Below are positions 1 to 7,138 of a DNA stretch of 13,215 nucleotides, piece by piece (position 1 is the first letter of the stretch; the number at the start of each line of letters is the position of its first letter). Position numbers and translations under genes: made by a program. Below the pieces are notes generated by a model that did not search any database, was not told the DNA's origin, and worked only from the letters and a program-made list of their open reading frames with translations. Origin of the DNA: Anaerolineales bacterium UBA4823 (GTDB taxonomy: Bacteria; Chloroflexota; Anaerolineae; Anaerolineales; UBA4823); NCBI GenBank assembly GCA_002402275.1, contig DHFN01000209.1, forward strand, positions 15,035-28,249. Direction: 5' to 3'.

Positions 1-1334
1 AAAATTGCGCTGAACCCAAGAACAAGTAAAATCAAGATTCCGATCCAATGTTCCACAAAAGATCGGGTTAAAGGGTAAGCGAATCCGGTACCACTCTGAA
101 GCATAGGTTTCCATCCTAGATAGCCAATCACGAACGGGAGTAGATACAATAGAGTGATTCCAATATTATATATAGCATAAATCCAACGTTCACCAAACAA
201 GCGCTCTGTAGACCGTCTTTTCGAATGAAGCCAAAATCCACCTATCAGGAGCATCTGAGCGAAGAATATCAACAAACTCCAAAAATTAACCGGCGGTTTA
301 TAAATACGATTAATATCCCATAATGGAGAAAACGGTATCCCAGATAGTATGAGCACTTGCACCCCAGCCCAAATAGTCCAATAGCGATTATGGATCCGGC
401 TAAGAAATAATCCACCACCCAAGCAAACCAGTACGATGCCCCAGGCTAACGCGGCTGCAGGTTCGTTTTTAAGAGCAGCAATCAGTATAAAAGCAGAAAT
501 CGTGATAATCCAGAATGGACGTCCTTCTAGTTCATTCTCCGCCCTGATCCATAACAGTGCTGCAGACAGAGCCACCAAAGCAATTAATGGAATTAATCCA
601 GTCAAATTCTGATTACGCCCAACACCCGCTAAGCGAACCAAAAAAGGGATAGTAACTAATGGTGGTACCAGGCGAAGAATACTTCCAAAGCCGCGTCTAA
701 TTTCTTTGCTTTCGATATAAGGTATATGGAAAGGGAATACTCCCAAACGTAGAAAAGATGCCAGTAAATAAATTCCCATTTGTCCAAGCCCATAAGTTGA
801 GAGGATCAATCCACTGGCTCGGCTGGTAAATGCTAAAATGATCCTTTCTCTCGATTCCGGGTGAGTTAATCCACTTAACCAAATGAAAAGTTCAACTAAG
901 TCAATAGCTGCCCAAGCCAATAACAATGTTAATTGATTGCCTGCTAAAATGCCAAAATCCGCCAGCGAAACCATCAGCAATCCGTTTGCTAAAGAACTAA
1001 AACTTAGCCCTTCACTGAGAGAGGGTTCTGTAAATAGAAAAGCTAAACCCAAGCTGGTCAAAGCGATTGCCAGTCCCCAATTATATCCATCAGCTAAAAT
1101 TGCTGGCGAATCAAAAAAAAGAGCCTGGGGCTGCCAGGTGACCAAGGTTTGAATAGTAGGAAGTCCAAACCGCAGAAAAAAGATGGATAACCAACTAATG
1201 GCTAATCCAAAAAATGCCGTTGTCCAAATGAGTGCCATTTTGGCGTTAGCTCGATTCATCAGCAGGATGATGAAATACGCCAAAATCGGACTAATAACCG
1301 AGAGAACTAGCAGAATTGGGCTGATTGACTGCAT
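1..1334 (-). CDS. Divergent complex I / Mrp-type membrane subunit (NuoL/M/N-like), partial at 3' end
   Basis: An uninterrupted reading frame of 444 codons begins at the ATG at 1334-1332 and runs off the left edge without a stop. The protein is almost entirely hydrophobic, with about ten or more predicted membrane helices. Two places recall the proton-translocating subunit family of respiratory complex I, Mrp antiporters and membrane hydrogenases (PF00361). Residues 131-153 (GNQLTLLLAWAAIDLVEL onward) match the pattern of helix 5, and residues 192-206 (ASFLRLGVFPFHIPY) match the helix 8 'FPFH' motif; 'SGIPFSPLW' near 331-339 recalls the 'GLPP' loop. In typical members helix 5 carries a Glu after the Trp and helix 7 carries a Lys; here the Glu position is Ala (W141-A-A-I-D), with D145 and E148 nearby, and the helix 7 Lys is not evident. 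R196 stands where helix 8 often has Lys. The start lies 7 nt after the hydA stop, with no strong Shine-Dalgarno, so it may be cotranscribed. The family call is by motif only; another polytopic protein is possible. Confidence 0.62.
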   Translation of the reverse strand, partial: MQSISPILLVLSVISPILAYFIILLMNRANAKMALIWTTAFFGLAISWLSIFFLRFGLPTIQTLVTWQPQALFFDSPAILADGYNWGLAIALTSLGLAFLFTEPSLSEGLSFSSLANGLLMVSLADFGILAGNQLTLLLAWAAIDLVELFIWLSGLTHPESRERIILAFTSRASGLILSTYGLGQMGIYLLASFLRLGVFPFHIPYIESKEIRRGFGSILRLVPPLVTIPFLVRLAGVGRNQNLTGLIPLIALVALSAALLWIRAENELEGRPFWIITISAFILIAALKNEPAAALAWGIVLVCLGGGLFLSRIHNRYWTIWAGVQVLILSGIPFSPLWDINRIYKPPVNFWSLLIFFAQMLLIGGFWLHSKRRSTERLFGERWIYAIYNIGITLLYLLPFVIGYLGWKPMLQSGTGFAYPLTRSFVEHWIGILILLVLGFSAI

Positions 1335-1341
1335 TACCAGG

Positions 1342-2763
1342 TCAGATTACATTGACCCCAGCTAGACGGCGGATGAATTTACCATCCCCTGCTTTTCCAA
1401 ACCATTTCCCATCATCCACGATGATTTTTCCCCGCAAAAATACTTTGATTGGATAACCAACCAATTCCCATCCTTCATACAAGTTATAATCCGTCCGATG
1501 TTGGGCATATTGAACCCCATAATCCACTCTACGTTCCATATCCCAAATCACAATATCGGCATCTGCGCCAGGGATTAATGCACCTTTTTGAGGATATAAA
1601 CCAAACACTTTCGCAGGATTAGTACTGGTCAACGCAACAAACTGATTGGGTGAGATTTTTCCAGAGCGCACTCCGTAGTTCCACAAGATAGGCAAACGAT
1701 CCCCTACGCCGGGCAAACCATTTGGGATTTGAGTGAAATCACCTTTGCCTAGCTCCTTTCCCGGAATAGCGATTTCTTTCCCTTCGTAAAGGATCGGTTT
1801 CGTTCCATCATAGAAAAAAGGGCAATGATCAGTAGCAATGGTTTGGATGATTCCTTGGGCGAGTCCTTCCCATAAACGTTGGTTATCCTCTACTGATCGT
1901 ATCGGCGGTGAGCATACCCATTTTGCACCATCGTTACGCCTTAAATGGTCAATCGTGAAGAACAAATATTGAGGACAAGTTTCCCCAATGATTGGTAAAC
2001 CGTTTTCGCGGCCGTATTGCAATTGGTCCACTTCACCAGCCGCGTTCATGTGAACAATATATAAAGCCGCTCCGCTTTGCGCAGCTAGGGCAATACCCCG
2101 CAAGGTCGATTCAACTGCTCCCCAAGCTGGACGAGTAAGCGCATGCCATTCTGGAGACAGGTGCCCTCTATCAAGTGCTTCACGGGTGAGAATTTCAATC
2201 ACATCCCCGTTTTCCGCATGCAGGAGCGTTAATAAACCCAACTCCTTTGCCTGCTGCATAGCTGAGAAGATTTCACCATCTTGCAAACGCAAACGCCCAT
2301 TATAGGAAGTAAATACCTTTATCGAAGGCATCCCCCATTTTACAAGCAATGAAAGTTCTTTTTTTATTTCTTCATTCCATTTTGATAGATTCATATGGAA
2401 ACTAAAATCAACTGCTGCTTTAGGATACGCTTTTTCCTGCCACAAAGTGATACTTTCTTCTAATGTGGGTCGGTCGAAGGACACAAAATCCATTACAGAA
2501 GTTGTTCCGCCAAAAGCTGCTGCTTTATGCCCGCTATAATGGTCATCCGAGGACACAGTTTTACCCATTGGTAAATCAAAATGGGTATGGGGGTCCACTC
2601 CCCCAGGCATTAAGGTTAAACCGCTAGCATCTATCACCTCGCAATCTGTTTCGGGTAAACTGCTTCCGATTGCTTTTATCTTTTCACCTTCGATAAGGAT
2701 ATCTCCGATAAAATTTTCGCTAGCTGTAAGAATATTTCCATTACGAATCAAGATCTTTTTCAT
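1342..2763 (-). CDS. hydA: Dihydropyrimidinase / D-hydantoinase (cyclic ureide amidohydrolase)
   Basis: A complete cytosolic amidohydrolase of 473 residues, the usual length for this family. It hydrolyses the cyclic amide of dihydropyrimidines, hydantoins or related ureides to N-carbamoyl amino acids. All expected binuclear metal ligands are visible: H59 and H61 in GGVDPHTHFDLP, the lysine that becomes carboxylated, K149, in SIKVFTSYNG, H182 in LLHAENGD, H238 in YIVHMNAAG, and D312 in IATDHCPF. Y154 is the expected substrate-binding tyrosine. ETCPQYL (261-267) and IPNGLPGVGDR (346-356) are also family signatures, and the C-terminus holds the usual small beta-domain. It begins 21 nt after the upstream 183-residue gene, with only a weak ribosome-binding site. 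Together with carbamate kinase and the nucleoside-type importer it points to purine, pyrimidine or hydantoin breakdown. Dihydropyrimidinase, hydantoinase and the HydA/YgeZ-type phenylhydantoinase cannot be told apart by eye; allantoinase is less likely because of the HAENGD and IPNG motifs. Confidence 0.93.
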   Translation of the reverse strand: MKKILIRNGNILTASENFIGDILIEGEKIKAIGSSLPETDCEVIDASGLTLMPGGVDPHTHFDLPMGKTVSSDDHYSGHKAAAFGGTTSVMDFVSFDRPTLEESITLWQEKAYPKAAVDFSFHMNLSKWNEEIKKELSLLVKWGMPSIKVFTSYNGRLRLQDGEIFSAMQQAKELGLLTLLHAENGDVIEILTREALDRGHLSPEWHALTRPAWGAVESTLRGIALAAQSGAALYIVHMNAAGEVDQLQYGRENGLPIIGETCPQYLFFTIDHLRRNDGAKWVCSPPIRSVEDNQRLWEGLAQGIIQTIATDHCPFFYDGTKPILYEGKEIAIPGKELGKGDFTQIPNGLPGVGDRLPILWNYGVRSGKISPNQFVALTSTNPAKVFGLYPQKGALIPGADADIVIWDMERRVDYGVQYAQHRTDYNLYEGWELVGYPIKVFLRGKIIVDDGKWFGKAGDGKFIRRLAGVNVI

Positions 2764-2784
2764 GTGCTTATTTTACCTACAAAG

Positions 2785-3336
2785 TTAATATTTTGGATTT
2801 ATGGGAAATCCTAAGAGCATCGCCAAGATTTTAGGGTTAATCTCTTCCTGCATCTCCAGCTCTCGGGTGGATGGATAGTCAATTGAGGCTCTCTCTCGTA
2901 ACGCTCTCCATAAAGTTAATCGCTCCTCCTCCCGCAAGATTAAATCCGAAATCTTATTTGCTTTTAATAAACACTCTCCAGTAGTGTAAAAGAAAGTAAT
3001 CCGCTTCCAGTCCGTAGCTTTAATAGGAGGTTCAAGAGGAAATAAGGGTCCTAATTGTATTTTATAATATTCTTGATGGGCATCCGGATGATCTATTTCC
3101 TCCTGAAGCAACTCTGCTCGAGTAGTCAATTCATATCCTCTCATTGGTGCAAGATAATGAATACACCATTTCTCATCTTGAAATGCTGCAGTTTGATAAA
3201 AAGCTAAATAATCCACCGCAATAATTTTAGGGGCAGAACGCATAGGAATCCGGTACCAACCCAGTAAACGCGCAATTTCCAAATCACGGGGGGACTTCAT
3301 CACTCCAACCAGAATTAATGCAGCTTGATCTAGCAA
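2785..3336 (-). CDS. Conserved-looking protein of unknown function, 183 residues, TTG start
   Basis: A soluble protein of 183 residues that I do not recognise. It has no signal peptide, membrane helix or obvious catalytic motif. The first two thirds (about 7-125) look like a compact alpha/beta domain rich in aromatic residues, with segments ILVGVMKSPRDLEIARLLGWYRIP (residues 8-31), DYLAFYQTAAF (42-52), EYYKIQLGPLFPL (89-101) and ITFFYTTGECLLKA (113-126). The last third is helical and charged. The alternating aromatic strands recall small PUA/EVE-like nucleic-acid-binding folds, but this is only an impression. The start is a TTG (3336-3334) preceded at six bases by AAGGG, a usable ribosome-binding site; an in-frame GTG-ATG pair at codons 12-13 would cut into the first strand, so TTG is preferred. 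It sits between the 488-residue PLP enzyme (53 nt upstream) and hydA (21 nt downstream), probably in the same transcript. Confidence 0.75.
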   Translation of the reverse strand: MLDQAALILVGVMKSPRDLEIARLLGWYRIPMRSAPKIIAVDYLAFYQTAAFQDEKWCIHYLAPMRGYELTTRAELLQEEIDHPDAHQEYYKIQLGPLFPLEPPIKATDWKRITFFYTTGECLLKANKISDLILREEERLTLWRALRERASIDYPSTRELEMQEEINPKILAMLLGFPINPKY

Positions 3337-3389
3337 TGTGAACCCTTTTTATAAGAGCAAAAGATGCTTATTTGCCTGATTTATCAAAT

Positions 3390-4856
3390 CTAGAGTAAAC
3401 CTACATCATGATTGAATTCCTCAATCAATGCATCAATTTCATGGACTTGTTTTTGAACATCGCTCCAATAATTGGGTTGAGCCCATTGATCGAGAATTTC
3501 TTCATATGTTTTGCCTTGCTGTTCTACCCAAGTATAGTATTTCAAGTTATGAATGCGTCTTCGGTCTAGGTATCGAAGTTCGAGCATATTATCGGTTGAT
3601 TGACCGATGAGATAACGCGCAAAATGGGCTGCCGCATCATTTTCTGTATACTCACCGAATTCTTTATGCATCTCATCTAAACGGCTTTCATATAGCTGCA
3701 TCGAGTCAGTCAAAACGGTCAGCAAGATATCGTTCTCGCCTAATTCATAATATTTTGCCATCTTAATAGCTGAAAGCATATTTGAAATCCCTGAAAAGCC
3801 GAATAAGTCTAACTTTCCCACCATTTGTTCGGGAACGCCTTGTTTCAACAAATATGCTCTTCCTTCTGGTTCATTAAATAAACGAGCTAGGTTTACAACT
3901 GCATTATCATCAATCGCCACCACCATATCGGTATTCTTGGTATTATGGATCCAAGGTACATGTTTATCCCCAATTCCTTCTATGCGGTGTGCCCCAAATC
4001 CATTTTCAAGTAAGGTCGGGCATTGTAATGCTTCACTGGCACAGATTTTGCTGGCAGGAAACAACTGTTTCATATAATCGCCGCTGGCAATTGTACCTGC
4101 AGAACCTGTTGCCGATACCATCCCCCGGTATACATCATTGGTTCGCATGGTATTCTTAAGGACTTCTTCCATTGCATGTCCAGTCACTTCGTAGTGCCAA
4201 AGATAATTTCCAAATTCATCAAACTGATTGAAAATCATCAAATCTTGGCCGGATTTTCTTAACTCCCAGCATTTATCGAAGATTTCTTTCACGTTTGATT
4301 CACTGCCTGGCGTAGCAATGACTTCGCCAGCGATTTTTGCTAACCATTCAAAGCGCTCACGGCTCATCCCTTCCGGTAAAATTGCGATCGATTCACACCC
4401 TAATAAGGCAGAATCATACGCCCCACCTCGGCAATAATTGCCAGTCGAGGGCCAGACTGCTTTTTGAGTACTAGGGTCAAATTGCCCCGTAACCAATCGA
4501 GGCACCAAACACCCAAATGCCGCCCCCACTTTATGCGCACCAGTGGGGAACCACTTTCCAACTAACACGATAATGCGGGCTTCGACCCCAGTCAGACTCT
4601 TCGGTAACTCCATATAATTCACACCATTAAAACCACCTCCACTATCTACCGCTTCGTTTTTCCAAGTAATGCGAAACAAATTGCGCGGATTGACATCCCA
4701 AAGACCTATGCCTCCGAGTTCTTGCTTAATCTTGTCAGGGATGAGGGTTGGGTCTTTCATTTGAGAGAAGGTTGGAATGATAATATTTCTTTCGCGAACT
4801 CTCTGGACAGCGCGCTTCCGCCGTTCAGGGATTAAGGTTAAATCAATCTTTGCCAT
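3390..4856 (-). CDS. PLP-dependent fold-type II enzyme, subfamily unassigned (lyase/synthase-like)
   Basis: A complete 488-residue cytosolic enzyme of the tryptophan synthase beta / cysteine synthase superfamily. The PLP-binding lysine is predicted as K109 in WFPTGAHKVGAAF. The asparagine loop is STGNYCRGG (137-145), and the cofactor phosphate loop is SATGSAGTIASG (248-259). S385 in LTDSMQLYESRL is a candidate for the residue at the pyridine nitrogen. The family usually has 300-420 residues; here about 60-90 residues precede the core, and about 100 follow it, including an Arg/Tyr-rich stretch (RYLDRRRIHNLKYYTW). The lysine motif 'GAHK' differs from the 'SFKDR' of threonine synthase and from E. 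coli YgeX, so it is not a plain member of either. A good Shine-Dalgarno GAGGAG (4866-4871) lies 9 nt before the ATG. It lies one gene away from hydA, suggesting that it acts on an amino acid released from a ureide, for example deamination of 2,3-diaminopropionate; that is inference. A cysteine or cystathionine synthase-like role is an alternative. Confidence 0.85.
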   Translation of the reverse strand: MAKIDLTLIPERRKRAVQRVRERNIIIPTFSQMKDPTLIPDKIKQELGGIGLWDVNPRNLFRITWKNEAVDSGGGFNGVNYMELPKSLTGVEARIIVLVGKWFPTGAHKVGAAFGCLVPRLVTGQFDPSTQKAVWPSTGNYCRGGAYDSALLGCESIAILPEGMSRERFEWLAKIAGEVIATPGSESNVKEIFDKCWELRKSGQDLMIFNQFDEFGNYLWHYEVTGHAMEEVLKNTMRTNDVYRGMVSATGSAGTIASGDYMKQLFPASKICASEALQCPTLLENGFGAHRIEGIGDKHVPWIHNTKNTDMVVAIDDNAVVNLARLFNEPEGRAYLLKQGVPEQMVGKLDLFGFSGISNMLSAIKMAKYYELGENDILLTVLTDSMQLYESRLDEMHKEFGEYTENDAAAHFARYLIGQSTDNMLELRYLDRRRIHNLKYYTWVEQQGKTYEEILDQWAQPNYWSDVQKQVHEIDALIEEFNHDVGLL

Positions 4857-4907
4857 TTCGATAAACTCCTCAAATTAATTATATTATTTACACACTGGCT
4901 GCTTTTA

Positions 4908-5861
4908 TTAACGATTTTCATTAAACTTGTTGTCTATTGGATAACGAACAATATATAAAGGTCTTCCTTTCGCTTCGTCGTAGATTCTCCCGATATATTC
5001 ACCTAAAATACCGAGTGAGATTAATTGCACCCCGCCGAGAAAAAGAACTGCAATTAAGGTGGTTGCCTGTCCAAAAAATGCTTGCGAACCTGATTGGCGA
5101 AGGATGATCACAATTGGAATAGCTAAAATGCTCAATCCAGCTGAAATAAATCCTAGATAAGTTGCCATTTGCAAAGGTAAATAGGAAAAACTGGTGATGG
5201 CATCAAAAGCAAATTTGAACATCTTCCGAAACGGATATTTCGTTTTTCCAGCAAAGCGGGCAGCCCGGCGATATGGTACACCAATTTGTTTAAATCCAAC
5301 CCAAACCGACATACCTCTCAGAAATCGGTGCCGCTCACGCATTTGTTTTAGAACTTCCACTACACATCGGTCAAGTAACCGAAAATCCCCCGAATCAAGA
5401 GGAATTTTGACATCCGTAATTCTATAGATAATACGATAGAAAAGTGAAGCAGTCGTTAATTTTAACCAACTCTCTCCTTCACGTTCTGTCCTGACTGCAT
5501 AGACAACTTCATAACCTTCATGCCATTTTTCAATAAGGTCTTTCATAACTTCAGGAGGGTCCTGTAAATCTGCATCAATAATGATAACTGCTTTTCCACA
5601 ACTATAATCTAAACCAGCAGTTACCGCTAACTGGTGTCCAAAATTTCTGGCAAAAATGATCGGACGAATATGAAGGTTTTCCTGCGCTAGTTTCATGATG
5701 AGTTCGGTAGAACCGTCCGTTGAACCATCATCTACCAACAAGAGTTCCCACGTCTCACCAAGATCATCCAATACTTGTTGGATGCGGCGGACTAATTCGG
5801 GTAAGGATTGAACTTCATTATACAGGGGTGCAACAACTGAGATTTGAGGAAATTCAACCAT
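4908..5861 (-). CDS. Polyprenyl-phosphate glycosyltransferase, GT2 DPM1/GtrB type with two C-terminal membrane helices
   Basis: A 317-residue GT-A fold family 2 glycosyltransferase. DDGSTD (44-49) binds the nucleotide sugar, and DADLQDPPE (96-104) carries the metal-binding DXD-type motif. DSGDFRLLDR (156-165), QMRERHRFLRGM (173-184) and the YRRAARFAGKTKYP segment (197-210) are typical of the bactoprenol-phosphate glycosyltransferases (GtrB, ArnC, DPM1-like). Two hydrophobic helices at about 229-254 and 264-289 anchor it in the membrane, and the usual 'LGEYIGRIYDEAKGRP' tail follows (286-301). It should move a sugar from a nucleotide donor onto undecaprenyl phosphate at the inner membrane face; the sugar cannot be read from the sequence. 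Its ATG overlaps the end of the threonine-synthase-like gene by 8 nt (ATGGTTGA), so translation is probably coupled. It has no clear metabolic link with the flanking ureide and transport genes. Confidence 0.92.
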   Translation of the reverse strand: MVEFPQISVVAPLYNEVQSLPELVRRIQQVLDDLGETWELLLVDDGSTDGSTELIMKLAQENLHIRPIIFARNFGHQLAVTAGLDYSCGKAVIIIDADLQDPPEVMKDLIEKWHEGYEVVYAVRTEREGESWLKLTTASLFYRIIYRITDVKIPLDSGDFRLLDRCVVEVLKQMRERHRFLRGMSVWVGFKQIGVPYRRAARFAGKTKYPFRKMFKFAFDAITSFSYLPLQMATYLGFISAGLSILAIPIVIILRQSGSQAFFGQATTLIAVLFLGGVQLISLGILGEYIGRIYDEAKGRPLYIVRYPIDNKFNENR

Positions 5862-7116
5862 TTGTTCTCTCTAAAAAATGCTTTAGTGCTTCCATACTTG
5901 GTTCAATAATTGGAGCTTCCTGAACTGCTTGCATGGCAGCTTTTACGTCTTTCAATCCGCTGCCAGTATTAAGCACCAATATTGTATCATTAGAATATAT
6001 CACTCCATTTTGGGCAGCCTTGACAAATCCAGCATAAGAAGTTGCTCCGGCTGGTTCGGCAAAAATTCCCACTTTCCCTAAAGCAGCAATTGCCTTCAAA
6101 ATTTCCTCATCCTCAACAGTTATATAAGTGCCATTGGTTTCTCTAATTGCTCGTATAGCTCGTACTCCATCCCTCGGAAAATCCACAGAGATGCTATCCG
6201 CTAAGGTATTGGCTGCGACAGGAATAATTTTTTCGTTTCCCATAAAATAGGCATTGGCTATCGCTGCAGAACCTGCCGCCTGTACTCCAATAATGCGTGG
6301 CATCCTTTCTAGCCAACCTAGAGCTTGCAAATCCTTGAATCCCTTATGAATACCTGAGATGATATTGCCATCCCCAACCGAAACGAACACAACCAGATTA
6401 TGGTTATCTGAAAATTTTTTTCCAGCGGTTTCCCACCATTCCCAAATCTCAAAAGCAGCAGTTTTCTTGCCTTCGGCGGTAAACGGGTTATATCCGGTGT
6501 TTCGACAATACCAGCCAAATTCTGAAGCGGCTTCAATCGTCAGGTCAAAAGCACTATCATAATTCCCATCTACTAGAATGACTTGAGCGCCAAAAACTAA
6601 TAATTGGGCAATTTTCGCTGGTGGGGCAGTGCGTGGAGCAAAAATTATCGCCTTTTGTCCAACCGCGGCTGCCATCCCCGCCAAGGCTGCTCCGGCATTG
6701 CCGGTGGATGCCGTCACGACTACCTCGGCTAGAATTTCTCGAGCTCGCGCAACCACCACTGCACTCGCTCGATCTTTAAAAGAGGCAGTGGGATTGCGAC
6801 TTTCATCTTTAACCCACAGTTTCTGGATGCCAAATTCTTTCCCTAAACCAGATGTTGCAAAAACGGGTGTATCTCCTGCCCGGTGAAACGGAGTATCTTT
6901 AAATCCTGGTTCCCCAACTGGTAATATGGGTAGATAACGCCATAAAGAAGCTTCTGTGCTTTGAAAAATCTGTTGGGAGGTCACAGTCTTTTTTATGGTT
7001 GAATAATCTAAGATTACATCTAAATTTCCACCATCATGCGGACATGAGTATTGCACTTCATCTGGGGCATAATCTTTATTACAAATGGAGCAACGATAAC
7101 CAACAAATGAACCCAT
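5854..7116 (-). CDS. thrC: Threonine-synthase-like PLP enzyme with N-terminal zinc-ribbon-like segment
   Basis: Encodes 420 residues from the preferred ATG at 7116-7114. An in-frame GTG at 7158 would add 14 residues, but the ATG has AAAGGA (7124-7129) 7 nt before it and puts the zinc-ribbon-like segment right at the N-terminus, as in relatives. That segment has C9-x2-C12 and C25-P-H27-D28-GG: the usual fourth Cys is Asp, so metal binding is uncertain. The PLP lysine is K114 in NPTASFKDRASA; the asparagine loop is TASTGNAGAA (135-144), and the cofactor-contacting C-terminal motif is LNTGSGLKD (382-390). Threonine synthase converts O-phosphohomoserine to threonine. No other threonine-pathway gene is nearby; instead the gene follows the BMP-type importer by 22 nt and overlaps the glycosyltransferase gene. 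A different reaction on an amino acid or diamino acid from ureide breakdown is therefore possible. Family membership is firm; the substrate is not. Confidence 0.85.
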   Translation of the reverse strand: MGSFVGYRCSICNKDYAPDEVQYSCPHDGGNLDVILDYSTIKKTVTSQQIFQSTEASLWRYLPILPVGEPGFKDTPFHRAGDTPVFATSGLGKEFGIQKLWVKDESRNPTASFKDRASAVVVARAREILAEVVVTASTGNAGAALAGMAAAVGQKAIIFAPRTAPPAKIAQLLVFGAQVILVDGNYDSAFDLTIEAASEFGWYCRNTGYNPFTAEGKKTAAFEIWEWWETAGKKFSDNHNLVVFVSVGDGNIISGIHKGFKDLQALGWLERMPRIIGVQAAGSAAIANAYFMGNEKIIPVAANTLADSISVDFPRDGVRAIRAIRETNGTYITVEDEEILKAIAALGKVGIFAEPAGATSYAGFVKAAQNGVIYSNDTILVLNTGSGLKDVKAAMQAVQEAPIIEPSMEALKHFLERTNG

Positions 7117-7123
7117 TGAAAAA

Positions 7124-7129
7124 TCCTTT
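7124..7129 (-). promoter_or_regulatory. Shine-Dalgarno that decides the thrC-like start
   Basis: On the minus strand this reads AAAGGA, with a 7-nt spacer (TTTTTCA) before the ATG at 7116. The alternative GTG at 7158 lies inside the last codons of the upstream permease and has no comparable site. The choice removes an apparent 20-nt overlap between permease and enzyme genes. Confidence 0.65.
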
Positions 7130-7138
7130 AGATATAAT

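Noticed and set aside
697..1365. Three short frames (697-882 minus, 937-1152 plus, 1183-1365 plus)
   Set aside because: All lie within or opposite the long hydrophobic reading frame that covers 1-1334 without interruption, and none has motifs or a convincing start.
4878..4883. A TATAAT box on the minus strand before the 488-residue PLP gene
   Set aside because: No -35-like hexamer occurs 15-18 nt upstream, the region is merely AT-rich, and the short 51-nt gap fits continued transcription from the glycosyltransferase gene. A weak internal promoter cannot be excluded.
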